Below, one piece after another: positions 1-13,300 of a stretch of 64,000 bases of DNA (the stretch's first letter is position 1; every line of letters begins with the position of its first letter). Position numbers and translations under genes: made by a program. The DNA lies in NCBI RefSeq assembly GCF_023159225.1, contig NC_063167.1:7595734-7659733 (forward strand). Direction: 5' to 3'. The DNA comes from Perognathus longimembris pacificus. Lineage: Eukaryota > Chordata > Mammalia > Rodentia > Heteromyidae. The notes under the pieces are model-generated. The model saw only the letters and a list, made by a program, of their open reading frames with translations. It was not told the DNA's origin and searched no databases.

Positions 1-210
1 TTTTTTTGTTTTGTTTTGGCCAGTCCTGGGCCTTGGACTTAGGGCCTGAGCACTGTCCCTGGCTTCTTTTTGCTCAAGGCTAGCACTCTGCCACTTGAGC
101 CACAGCGCCACTTCTGGCCGTTTTCTGTATATGTGGTGCTGGGGAATTGAACCCAGGGCCTCACATATACGAGGCAAGCACTCTTGCCACTAGGCCATAT
201 CCCCAGCCCC
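1..210 (-). mobile_element. ID-Geo dimeric SINE
   Basis: Full-length copy in minus orientation: poly(T), right monomer (GGCCAGTCCTGGGCC...), then the tRNA-Ala/ID-like left monomer ending CCCCAGCCCC. Its tail is cut by the window edge. Confidence 0.9.
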
Positions 211-1222
211 TCTGAACATCAGTTTTTGAAGTGGTAGTTTAGGCTATTCCTAACATTTTGGCTCAGGTAGTATCTGTTAACAAATCATTCCAGTAGAAAG
301 GACATTACCTTCCCTTCAGGAAGCACATACCCACTGTGTGTTAGCAAGCAGTAGTGCTGCATCCCATGGAGTGCTCACCTTTTCTGCCAGTACTCCAACA
401 CCATGGCCCCTACTCATTAATGCCTTCGTAATCAGTGTCAGGCATGGTACTGACATGGGGGTCTCTGAGAAGGATGGAATCAATTAGGCAGTACGTTTGG
501 ATAATTTTCTTAAGGGTACAGACAGGCATGGAGGGAGAGAAAAATCTAAATCAACACTGGGGTGGTCAAGTAAACATGGATAATCTTTTTTTCAAATATT
601 AGGGTACAAAAAACAGTTCAGATGGCTAGTTCTACTTTTCTAGCTAGTTCTGCTTCTTTTATACCTTGGCAAGTGGCTGGTTATCATTGCTCTTTAGTCA
701 CTTAACTAGCTCTTTATTCGAGGTGAGCACTTTACCACTAGGCCATATTCCCAGCCCCAACTAGCTCTTTATTAATGACCATGTCATTGGTAGTATGCCA
801 TCTGAAACATGAAGGATCTGGGAAGGGGGTACACACTTATTGTGTACACTTGGTGCCCTCAGTTTCCCCAGGTAGAAGAGTGATAACACATCTGCTCCTC
901 TGATTGAGCTGAGGCAGAGGAAGTATTTTGTGAACAGCATGGGTACTGTGTTCAGGGATGGATATTGTGGCAGCATGTGGACCCACTGTTCTGTGGCCTT
1001 TCTCCTTTGTTGTTGGAATTCTAGAGACTAGTACAGTCTGTTGAATTATGGAAAATCCCGTTGAGGACAGCAGCAGCAGTCACAGAACTAGCTGTGTGTC
1101 TTGTTTGTATGTCTCCATCAGTAAAGTATCCAGGCAGTTGGCTCCTTGGCTGTGTGTGAGGGTGTTCAGTTTTCCAGAGCTGCAGCGCCTGCATTCTCTT
1201 TGTTTTGCTTTCACCCAAACAG
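211..1222. other. Intron, mostly unique sequence
   Basis: Apart from the 40-nt ID half at 719-758, nothing recognisable up to the first exon. Confidence 0.6.
719..758 (-). mobile_element. Tailless 40-nt 5'-half of an ID SINE
   Basis: The minus strand holds only the first 40 nt of the ID left monomer (GGGGCTGGGAATATGGCCTA to CCTCG). It stops in the anticodon-loop equivalent, with no 3' part and no poly(A). A perfect 15-bp TSD flanks it (704-718 and 759-773), and the site reads TT|AATA, like an L1 endonuclease cut. SINE insertions normally keep their 3' end and A-tail; this one kept the 5' end. Confidence 0.88.
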
Positions 1223-1324
1223 GAAGAGATCTGTCGCATTGAGGAGGAACAGAGCTTTGAGGAATTGAAGATTCTTCGAGAACTGGTTCATGATCGATTT
1301 TACAAGCAGGAAGAACTAGCAGAG
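1223..1324 (+). CDS. VPS13D: VPS13D exon, residues ~371-404
   Basis: First exon in the window, phase 0 to phase 0, reading EEICRIEEEQSFEELKILRE and on. Acceptor is aaacag and donor is gtgagg. It is a charged, helical stretch following the N-terminal chorein region, whose exons lie upstream of the window. Confidence 0.95.
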
Positions 1325-4300
1325 GTGAGGAATGCCGAATGCTTCAGTTTTGAAAAGCTTCTGCTGCTGCCTGGGACAAATGGTGATTAATGACATATCA
1401 CAGTTTTTGTTTAAAAAACAATTTTTTTTTATGGTCCTGGGGCTTGGACATCAGGGCCTGGGCACTGTCCATGAGACTCTTTTTGCTCAAGGCTAGTGCT
1501 CTACCCCTTGAGCCACAGCACTATCTCTTGCTTTTTCTGAGTAGTTTATTAGAGATAGAGTCTTATAGACTTTTCTCTGCAAGCTGGCTTCACACCGTGA
1601 TCCTCAGATCTCAGCTAGGTTTACAGGTGTGAGCCACCAGGGCCTGGCCATATCACAGCTTGTTCTACCTTCGAATGCTCACATCTCTCCTTTGTGATCA
1701 TAGAGTCTACGGGAGCCTCAGTTTGACTCTCCAGGAACCTCTCCTGGGGACCCTGATGCCAGCGGAGGCAGTGGGATGCTGCAGTACCTGCAGTCCTGGT
1801 TTCCTGGCTGGGGCGGCTGGTATGGGCAGCAGAGCCCTGAGGGGAAAGCGGTGGAAGGACTGTCGGCTGAGCCCCATGAGCAGTGGACTCCAGAAGAGAT
1901 CTTGGGTATGCTGGCCAGGGCTTGCCCCTTTGCTACAGTGGAGGGATTAGCCCAGGGTTGTTTTCAAATGAAACAAAGGAGACATTTAGAAAACAGTTTG
2001 TTTCACATTCATAGGGAGAGAGAAGAATTATTTGTAAATGGAGAGGTTCTGCTTATAAATAGGAACACTGGCATAGTTTTGGGACGATCTGAGGGGCAGC
2101 TGTTGTCAGCCAATTAAATATGAGAACACTCACAAATTTTAAGCTCAAAAGCTTGAATACCAGTCAAGGGGTCCTCTTTTTTTTTTTCCTTTTTAAATTT
2201 TAGTAAAGATTTATTTATTAGTATAGCAGAGTTAAAGTAGGGAGAAATGAAAAAGAAACATTGCCTTCTTTTATGCAGGCCAGAAATAGGAGCTAAAGAC
2301 TCAAAATAGCAGCTCTGTGGCTTTGATGCCTTTTGAACTGGGTAGTTTATGTCAGTCACTTGACTCCTATCTTTAGATAATGGTTTTATGTACTTAAGAT
2401 AGGAGTATCCCACCCAAAACCCTGTCTTCTAGACTTTTTTCATCTTTTCATTCTTTCCATTCAAGAGGAATTGTAGATTTTTTATTTTACTTTATTTTTT
2501 ACCATTTCAAAGGGAAAAGCAGCTCCTTTATCTCCCTGTAACTCACTTGAAAAAAGGAGTTTGGTGAGAGAGAAGCTTATCTGCTTTTTTCAGTTTACTT
2601 CCTGATCTTAACTTCAGAGTCTGGCCCTCTTAATACTTGTTAAAAACAATACATTTTCTTCGTCTCATCTGTGTATCCTGTGTATCATTTTCTCCCTAAA
2701 ATAACTCTGGTCTCTCTTAATCTTAAAAGAGGTGGTACAGAGGGGCAATGGTCCACCTTCTGTAGCTGTTCCATGCTGAATGTAGACTATTGGTCCCGTA
2801 TGGGAAAAGAGGAGCCTAAAAGTCAGTTCTCTATCTAATTTAGTTGGTAACTTGGGGAAATGCACTTGGCAGGCTGCCATGGTCAGAACCAAAAGATGGT
2901 CAGGATCAGAAGACATCAAGTTAGTGTTAAAAAGAGAAATCAAAGATATACTAGCAAAAACCACTCTGTCAAAGCAAACAGTGTTTATCTGTGCAGAGTC
3001 AAACATCTGAATAGTTAAAAGTGGAGCTGCATCTTGTTCCTGTATAACAGAAAAACCCCAAAGCCTCCAGTGGTAGAGATTGTTAACCACTGGTACCCTT
3101 GCCGATTTAAAGAACCAGTCTTATCTGGAGCCTGGGAATGATGAGAAATATTAAACCATGTGTTTGCTCAACTCCAGGCTAAGACTAGAGGTCTGAGGAA
3201 AGGATGAGACTTAGCCATAGAAACGGTAGCCTGAGTTTTGGGAGACATTAAAGGAAAATTCCAGACCCTTCTGAAATCCAGCTATTTCAACTTAGTTCTA
3301 TCATTTTCATCTTCCTAATGAAGTTGCTTTTTTATTTTGCCAGTACTGAGGCTTAAACTCAGGGGGCCTCGACTCTGTTCCTGAGCTTCTTCTGCTCAAG
3401 GCTAGCACTCTACCACTCAAGCTACAGTGCCGCTTCTGGCCTTTTCTATTTATGTGGTACTGAGGACTTGAACCCAGGGCTTCATGCATGCCAGGCAAGC
3501 ACTCTACCATTAAGCTGCATTCTTAGCCCTGACATTGCTGTTTTACTCTGCAAAAGTAAACAGTGTTTTCTGTAGTCAGACGCGTTATCCATTGCGCCAC
3601 TGGCCCAAGTGTTTTCTGTATGGATAGTCAATTGTGTTTTTTTTTAAAAGAAGGATTTATAAAACATTTAAAAGTCCTTAAGGATTTGCAGAGTCTATAG
3701 ATAGAATCTATCTTGTAGTTACATATAGAATGAAAGGCTTACCTAAATGTAGAGTTTCCAGGGCTAGGGCAGATGCCAGCAAGCCTTTAAATTTGAGAAT
3801 TTTCTTAGTGTACCTTAGTTTACTCTAGGTGTTCACAATCAGGACCTGGGTTGTGGAGGTTTTCCTTAAAACTGAACTGGCCAATGTGATGCACAGATGC
3901 AAAAGACTAAAATAAGAAAAGTTAAGTAAAAGTGAAAATCCAGTTTCTTAATTGTACTAGCTACATTAGCCATGTGCCATGTGTGCTCAATAGCCACATG
4001 GGGTCAGTAGCCACTGCCCCAGTGACCCTAAACATAGACCATTTCTCCATTAGACACCATTAAGAGTCCTTATAAAACAAGGTCATCTTATGTTAGCAAA
4101 TAAAGTAGTCATCCATTGTCTTTAGAGTTCTTTCTGTCAGAGGAATATGGTTCACTAGCCCCAGAATAGCAGACTGTGCTTGCTCTGTTCTTCCATGCTT
4201 TCTCTCCAAGTCTGTTCTTGCCTTGTAGGCACTGAAGAGTTTTTTGACCCCACTGCAGACGCCTCGTGTTTGAATACGTACACAAAGCGAGATCACATCT

Positions 4301-7300
4301 TTGCCAAGCTGAATTTACAGCTGCAACGGGGTACAGTGACTCTGTTACACAAGGAACAAGGAGCTCCTCAAGTGGACGAAAGTGCATTCATGCAGCTGGA
4401 GTTTTCAGGTACTACAAGGAGGAGCTGGCTGCTTCTCCTCTCTAGGTGCCTGCTTCCGCTTGATTCTCCTCATCTGTCAAAGCTATAGTTAGAAAGTTAT
4501 CCCAAACACTGATAACCCCACTGCCTCTCAAGAAAATGCAGGGTTGTCTTCCTGTGAGCCATTGGTCTTAACAGTCATTGAAAACCAGTACATAACTTGT
4601 TTTATTTTTTTTCAAATGTGAGTTTGTGTTTGAAGACATCATTTTTAATAGATATCTGTTGCTGATTCATCCATTTTGAACTCAGATCTTGCAGCACTGT
4701 AACTCATGCCTGAACAAAGTTAATCTAATGTTCATATATATGTAAAGCTAATCTATGTATGCACATTATAGCCTCCTTGGGCTTCAGCAGTACCCGTGGC
4801 CTGTTATATATTTACCTAGTAGTTCTGGGAAAAGAACCCAGATATATTCTAAGAAAGAACTCTATCACTGAGCTGTACCAACAGCCTCACATAACTATTG
4901 AAAATGGCAAAATCATGAACAACAACAACAACAAAAAGCAAAAATATACCCATCATTCTAAATAGACAAGCATGACAGCTAACCCAGGTGAACAGAGCAC
5001 TGTCTGCTTTGAACTCACTTGGGGATGATTATGTTGAGTCATTCAATATTTTTGAATCTCTACCTCTGAATGATCAAAACAATGCCATGAGTACTGATTT
5101 TGGGGTTGGTAAATATACTTCTGTAAGTAGGTGGCTCTACCACGAGAATGTGACCGGTGCCTAGCACAGAACAGTAATACTTCTGAGCTTCTGTTTCATG
5201 GTTTAATAAAGTTAAAAAAGCCACCATGCACTGATGTCTGATGCCTATAATCCTAGCTACTCAGGAGGCTGAGATCTGAGGATCATGGTTTGAAGCTAGC
5301 CCAAGCAGCAAAGTCCATGAGATTCTTATCTCCAATAAACTACTCAGAAAAAAACTGGAAGTAGTGCTATGGCTCAAGTGGTAGAGCGCTAGCCTTGAGC
5401 AACAGAAGCTCAGAGTCAGTGCTCTGGCCCAGAGTTCAAGCCCTAGGACTGGGGGAAAAAGCCTATTTGTTTCACCTCAACATCTTGAGAGTTGAAGTTA
5501 ATGTGAATGAGCAGGTTGCTTGAATTTAAAATTATGAAGGCTCTGTACTAATATCACTTTTCCTGAAAACTTCTATTAGTCTACTTATGTTTATGTAGAC
5601 AGGTATATATATAGGTGGTTTTTATTGTTATTGTTCTTACTCCACAGAAAAAAATTATTTGACAGTATCCACTAGTACTCTGTAAAATATAATATCTGGT
5701 GTTTTTGGAAACACATGCGTCATGGTCACATGGCCTCATGTCATTGCTTACATTTATCTTTTGTAGATGTAAAACTCCTAGCAGAATCTCTTCCGCGGAG
5801 AAATTCCTCCTTGCTTTTAGTCCGGCTAGGTGGACTGTTCCTCCGAGACCTGGCCACGGAAGGAACCATGTTTCCTCTTCTGGTCTTCCCTAATCCGGTA
5901 TGTATTGCAGTATGGCCAGCATCTGTGGATTTAGCTGTGTGTTATAGGTGAACAAAGTGTGTCTCTCATTCATTCTGATGTGATCATTTTGAGATGGACA
6001 AACTGGGACTAGATACCTTCTTGAATTTGTTGGAGAACAAATCTTAATGAGGTCTGTGGCTTTGCTTCTTCCTTACTTGTGCTTAAGTCACCATGGGATA
6101 GTTGGGTCTTTTTGAAAGAAAAGGCTGTAAGCACCAGTGTCTTCTGCATTTCAAAGTCAATGTCTGAATTTCTTTTGCATCAAACAGTCATTTTTATGCA
6201 TCTGACCTGTAGTCATTGTCAGGGGGTAATTTAATTCTTTTTTTTTTTTTTCCTTCCAGTGCTGGGGATTGAACTCAGGGACCCCATGCTTGCTAGGCTG
6301 GCACTCTACCAATTCAGTGACATCCCCAGTGTCATTGATAAATGGGACTTTCTTTCTTTCCTTCCGATTTAATTTATTTTTTATTTTTTTTTTGTGCTGA
6401 TCCTGGGAATTGAACTCTGGGCCTTGCTCTCTCACTTGGTTTTTCTGCTCAAGACTGATGATCTACCACTTGAGCCACACTCTTACTTCTGGGTTTTAGC
6501 TGGTTAATTGGAGATAAGAGTCTCAGAGACTTTCTGCGCTGTCTGGCTTTGAACTGATATCCTCAGAGCACAGCTTCCTGAGCCACTAGGATTATAGGTA
6601 TGAGTCACCAGTGCCCTGAAATCTTATCTTTCCGTGATTTCACAAAGAGAACTATCTAAATTTTTGTTGTGTGGCAATTTTGTGTGTTTATGTGTGTGTA
6701 CTGGTCCTGGGGCTTGAATTCAGGGCCTAGGTGCTATCCTTGAGATTTTTTTTTTTTGGTCAAGGCTATCAATCTACCAATCTTCCAGCTTTTTTGGTGA
6801 GTTATCAGAGATGAATCTTATGGACTTTTCTGTCTGGGCAGAATTCAAACCTACATTCTCATATCTCAGCCTCCTGACTACCTAGTATTACAGTGTGAGC
6901 CCTAATATCTCTCTCTCTCCCTTAATCCACATATATGTTTAATTAATTAATATAAGATCTTTAATCTTACTAAGTTGGCTAAGGTATGGTTGAAATGGCC
7001 AAATAGCCATTTACTTTGTCCATAATTCTTTTTTAGGGAGATGGGGAATTGTTTAGGAGAGGATGAGAGGGCATTCTTTTTTTTTTTTTTCATGTAATGG
7101 ACAGTTTTACAATTTATTATATTGTATAAAGATGATAGTTCAGTAGGTAGCTATTAGAGATATGTGATTATTACTCTTTTCCTTTTGTCTTTAAATAGTT
7201 GTACAGAGCAGTTGCCATTTTATAAAGCAGGTTATGAATACAATACATCATGATCAGTGTCACCCCTTTCAATATTCTTACCCAATAAAAAGTTCTCAAA

Positions 7301-10300
7301 TGAAAATTTAGTTTTCTACTCACAGTAACTACAATTCAACTGCTCAGTCACCCATCAGCAGAGGACATCTCTATCCTTACAGAAAGTGCAGCTGGACGTG
7401 CTATAGAGATGCTTGCTACACACACCAGACATGGTCCAAGACCGTGACCCATGGCAGTCAAAGCTACAGTCACCACCCAGGGAGTTTGATAACAGGGCCA
7501 AGTCCCAGGCTCCACCACATAGTCACTATTAAAAGTCTGCCTCTCACTACAACTGCCTCACCTGTGCATGTTAAATTTGAGAAGAGTTGGTAGTCAAAAT
7601 TGGATCATTTAACATGTTTTAGAATAGGAAAATGTGAGTCTAAAATAATTCCATAACCTTCAGGGTTTTGTTTTTTCTTTAACCTTCAGGGTTTTGATAG
7701 ATTTGTGGCAAGTATATTAAAAAAAAAAACCTCAAGAGGGCATTCTTTTTTTTTTTTTTGGCCAGTCCTGGGCCTTGGACTCTGGGCCTGAGCACTGTCC
7801 TTGGCTTCTTCTCGCTCAAGGCTAGCACTCTGCCACTTGAGCCACAGCGCCGCTTCTGGCCGTTTTCTGTATATGTGGTGCTGGGGAATTAAACCTAGGG
7901 CCTCGTGTATCCGAGGCAGGCACTCTTGCCACTAGGCTATATCCCCAGCCCCTCAAGAGGGCATTCTTTATGCTTAATTTTTATTTAGCAATTTGATAAA
8001 TAGGCTGAGTGCCTAAGTAGCATACTGGTCTCTGGGAAGAGAAAGGCTTGGTCTATCAGGTTTGGAAAAGAGCCCAAGTGTGCGAGTACTCACTAATCAG
8101 GTATGAAGTGAGTTGTGGTCTATTCCACACTAAAGGGTAAGTGCATATCTGTAATGCATCATTCCCTCTTGCCTTCCCATTGATGTATTTTTTTTAAATT
8201 TTTATATTATTCCACACTAAAGGGTAAGTGCATATCTGTAATGCATCATTCCCTCTTGCCTTCCCATTGATGTATTTTTTTTAAATTTTTATATTTAACA
8301 GCAAAAAGAAGTTGGCAGAGTCTCACAATCTTTTGGTCTCCAAACTACATCTGCAGACAGAAGTGACCAATACCCTGGTAATTTATCCTATGTTCTTAAA
8401 GCTCCTTCAAAACACCCTTATTCTAGATCAGTAATCTTCGATCAGTTGTAGAAGAGGAAGTGTTCTGCTTTGGGTAAAGTGGTTTGTGTTTGGATCCATG
8501 GAGGCAGCTAGGTGCTCCCTTTAACCTGTATACAACTACGACAGCCTTGCTGGGCCTATGGGCACGTTTTCCATTTTAGAGCAGGGCACTACAGTAGCTC
8601 AGCCTTAATGATTCCTGTTCAAAATTAAGAGCCAATCTTTATTAAGCTCTCTGTTTTAAAAAGTTGCATAATTGTGGACTGATTGAAAAAATGATTAAGG
8701 AAATGTCTTTTTGCAGAATTTCTCACAGCACTGATAGGAGTAAGGTGATTATTTTTGCTGTGTTCCATTTTTCTTAATTCTGTTCTTTCTTTCAGCTGCA
8801 GACCCAGATGACCCAGTTTTTGAGATGCTATATGAGAGAAATCCAGCACACAGTCATTTTGAGAGGCGGCTAAATGTCAGCACGAGGCCTTTGAACATCA
8901 TCTACAATCCTCAGGCTATTAAAAAAGTAGCAGACTTTTTCTACAAGGGAAAGGTTCATACCTCAGGTTAAATTTTTTGTTTGTTTGATCTTTTGTTACT
9001 TAAAAAAAAATCTTGGCATTTCGGGTGCTCTAGACAATATTACAAAGCATTTAAATGGTCTGAGAGTGGTAGAAGAGGCTTGCAAGTAGGTGGGCAGGGT
9101 TGTCCCTAGAACTGGGATGCTGTTTTCTGGAGCTGTCAGTGTCCTTGGGTCCCTTTAGTGAGCAATATTTTGTGCTCTCCATTCCATTATGGTGGCCATT
9201 CTCTGGTGAACGGAGGCAGAATGCTAAAGGATATCCTTCTAGGTCACAAGAACACTGATCTCTTTTACTTATTTGGTGCAGCATTTAATACTGCAAAGTC
9301 CTTAATATTATTGATGCTCCTTTTGTTTTCAAAGAAGACTTGAAAGGAATGTTTTCCCAAATGGGCTCCTCCCTGTCCTGTAACAGTGTGCTCCTCTCCT
9401 GAAATATAACACTGAATATCTAGTCTTTTGCTCAGCACTGGAGACTTCCTGTAAATAGCAGCCCTCCCTGTTAGAATACAGAGGCATTTCCTCTAAAATT
9501 CTATTCTTTCTGTTGTAAAAAGTAAGAACTGTTCTTTAGTCCACTCTTGCCTTTTCTTGCTCTGTAAGGTTTTAAAAAATAATGGTTTAGAATATTCTGG
9601 AAACTGGTTCAAGAAATTTTACTAAATTAGGTCTTTTTCCTCACATTGCTCTTTGGCCCTGTGTTTGTGCCACCCATTATTCCTTATTCCTGTGCTTCTG
9701 CTCCTGTATATGCTCAGTCATTTTGGGTCACAGGTGTTTTTTCCCCCACCTAATCTGTGGTGGAAAGTCTTGGTGAGAATAGCCATCACAGTGGTTTTGT
9801 GCCTAGCCACTGGAGATTTCTGATTCTGTCCTTGCTCCAATGTTGTAGGTTTTGGTTATCAGTCAGAACTTGAATTGAGAGTGGCTGAAGCAGCTCGAAG
9901 ACAGTATAACAAGCTGAAGATGCAGACCAAGGCAGAGATCCGACAAACCCTGGACCGGTTGCTGGTGGGGGACTTCATTGTAAGTGCCTCACATAACACT
10001 GTCAGGGCTGAGGAGACGGCAAGCATTTTCCTGACAAGTTCATTGCCTGGTGTAGATAGATAGATTGCCCATATCAATAACACCATTTTAGGAGGACCTC
10101 CTTATCAGCTAGATCAGTTAGCATAACATAGAATTGCCAGGTCCTTAACACAAAAGGATTAAGAATAAAAGAGGTGAGTGACAGAGCAGGTCAGGTGCCA
10201 GGATTACTTTCAACAGTTGTTTGTGTGCCATTTTCTAGAGCTGGTATTTATGAATATTTTGCCCCAGAGTTTCCCCTTTTTTCCTTACTCACTGTTGTGA

Positions 10301-13300
10301 GAAAGTCAACTAAAATGATGCTCGCTTCTATCCCAGAGTATGATGGGTACTGATGGGACATTCTAGACAAAGAGAGGAAAATCATCAACACAATCCAGTT
10401 TCTGACAGCAAGAGGCAGTGCGCTGTCAAGATACAGCAGTAGATGGAGTGGCAAGGAATGTGATAGGCCAGAGCTGGGGAGGGCGGCCCTCATCAGAGTA
10501 GAATGCTGGGGTATATGTTTGGAATGGAGATCTAGTCCTATTTCCTCTGTGTGTGTGTATACATATATAAATTGTAAGAATTATTATCCTCTTGTTATCT
10601 TAGACAAAAGGGGATTGGTTCTGGTGACATTTTTGGAAACGAACTTTTACCACATAAATTGAGGCTTATTACCAAATTCATGTCTTGGTGTATTATTTGT
10701 GTTTTAAACATCAAAGCTAGTGTTATTCCCCAAGATGTTGTCTCATGAGAGTTCATGCTTACCAATGTCCATGAGTAAGTAGAAATACTTGGATTTCAAA
10801 TTGATTAGGCTTTTGAGATTTCTATACTACTATAAAATATTAAGTCATTTTTTTTTTTCCTTTTGGTTTGGGGCTTGAACTCAGGGTCTGGGTGCTCAAG
10901 GATAGCACTCTCTCATTTTGAGCCACAGTTCCACTTCCAGTTTTTGAGTGGTTAATTGGAGATAAAGGTCTCATAGGGACTTTTCTACTTGGGCTGGCTT
11001 TGAACCATGATCCTCAGATCTCAGCCTCCTGAGTAGCTAGGATTACAGGCATGAACCACTGGTGCCCACAGCTAAGTATTAAGTGTTATACACTAGAAAT
11101 AAAATATTTCTTAACCATGGATCATTAATCAAAGGACCGAGCAACACCCCCCAAATTGATGATTTGCTCATTTTTCTCTCCACTTCAGACATTTGTCTGT
11201 TGTAATAGTCACAGCCCTCCAGCACGTGAATGTAACTCTGCTGTAATCCTAGGGATTGGAACCATTAGTGCCTGGCTGGGGTTCCAGGAGGGCTGAGTTC
11301 CATAGCAGTTAGTTAGCAACTAGGTTACTGACTTGTGTTTCATTCTTACAGGAGGAAAGCAAACGATGGTCTGTGCGGCTAGATATTTCTGCCCCTCAGG
11401 TGATATTTCCTGATGATTTCAAGTTCAAGAATCCTGTGTTAGTTGTCGTGGATCTAGGAAGAATGCTGTTGACCAATAGCCAAGGTCAGTGCTAGTGTGA
11501 GGCCATGAAATGAGACCATGTGCACCGTCTGTCTGTGCATCAAGAAAAGCTTAACGAGGGCTGGAGATATGGCCTAGTGGCAAGAGTGCTTGCCTTGTAT
11601 ACATGAGGCCCTGGGTTCGATTCCCCAGCACCACATATACAGAAAATGGCCGGAAGTGGCGCTGTGGCTCAAGTGGCAGAGTGCTAGCCTTGAGCAAAAG
11701 GAAGCTAGGGACAGTGCTCAGGCCCTGAGTCCAAGCCCCAGGACTGGCCAAAAAAAAAGAAAAGCTTAACGAATGTTTACTTTTTACTTCTAAAACAATA
11801 GCTTTATTATCATATAGCCCTCATTTTAAAACATATAGTTCAGCTGGTCACGATGGCACATGCGTGCAATCCCTTGAGACACTGGAGCAGTTGAATTTTA
11901 GATTTTGGGTAGAAAGTTTCACATGGAGTTGTTTCTGCTCACTAAACCTGGGTCTGAGCTCTGGATACTGTGTGGAGCAAGACAGATGAGACCTCTCTTC
12001 TTCCTGATCATTTTGATGGGGAGAAAGGAATGAACACTGAAGCAAAGGAGAAAGTACGAAATAGGGGCTGGGGATATAGCCTAGTGGCAAGAGTGCCTGC
12101 CTCGGATACACGAGGCCCTAGGTTCGATTCCCCAGCACCACATATACAGAAAACGGCCAGAAGCGGCGCTGTGGCTCAAGTGGCAGAGTGCTAGCCTTGA
12201 GCGGGAAGAAGCCAGGGACAGTGCTCAGGCCCTGAGTCCAAGGCCCAGGACTGGCCAAAAAAAAAAAAGAGAAAGTACGAAATACGTAGAGAGAGGAGAA
12301 CATAAATAGAACAGTCAGCTCAGTGCAGCTCAGAGGCTGGGAGTGCACTGGCAGCAGGTGGCAGCCTCTGCACCCCAAGAAAGGGCTCTGGGCTACCAGG
12401 ACTCCAGTTCTTCTCATAGTCATTTCTCTCTGTGTTTGTTTCTAAATATAATTGTACAAAGGGCTACCAGGACTCCAGTTCTTCTCACAGTCATTTCTCT
12501 CTGTGTTTGTTTCTAAATATAATTGTACAAATGGCAAATACAGATACTGGGCTTTCAGTTTTCATCTTTTTTTTTTTTTTAATTGTGCCTGGTTGAAGCT
12601 GTTATTTTCATGATTTCTAGAGTAGGACAAGAGGAAATAGCAGACATAGACTGAGTCTTTTTGTTTTTCTCCCCCGCAGATGACACCAGGAGGAAAAGTG
12701 GGGACAGATTAGCTTCTGAGGACAATCAATTTAGTGATGATGAATATAAGACCCCTCTTGCCACGCCCCCCAGTACTCCACCCCCAGAGACAAGCAGCAG
12801 CAGCAGAGAGAAAACACCTCCCTTTTCTGGAGTGGAGTTCAGTGAGGAGCAGCTTCAGGCCCATTTAATGAGTACCAAGATGTACGAGCGATACTCCTTG
12901 TCCTTCATGGACCTCCAGATCATGGTGGGAAGAGTGAAAGACAACTGGAAGCACGTCCAGGGCATTGATGTAGGGCCCACCCATGTGGTGGAGAAATTTA
13001 ATGTTCATCTACAGTTAGAGCGGAGGCTGATTTATACCTCAGATCCCAAATACCCAGGGGCTGTGCTCTCAGGCAACTTGCCAGATTTAAAAATCCACAT
13101 CAATGAAGATAAGATATCTGCCCTGAAGAACTGCTTTGCTCTCCTTACCACACCAGAAATGAAAACTTCAGACACTCAGATCAAAGAAAAGATTTTCCCC
13201 CAAGAAGGACAGCGGGGAAGCCTACAGGACTCGGTAATGAACTTAACCCAGAGCATTGTGATGCTGGAGCAACACACACGTGAGGTTCTGGTAGAGTCGC

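Larger units (their letters stand above)
1906..4228. other. Intron
   Basis: Holds a weak unassigned repeat (2195-2270), an ID-Geo SINE (3329-3529) and the tRNA-Arg half (3575-3607). The rest, including 2271-3328 and 3621-4228, shows nothing. Confidence 0.6.

Noticed and set aside
3575..3607. Functional tRNA-Arg gene
   Set aside because: Only the 5' half is present; no T arm, B box or terminator, and it is flanked by a TSD.
12118..12423. Recurring peptide ASPGPWTQGLSTVPGFFPLK found at many places
   Set aside because: It is the reverse translation of the ID-Geo SINE, repeated wherever the element lies; not a protein family.
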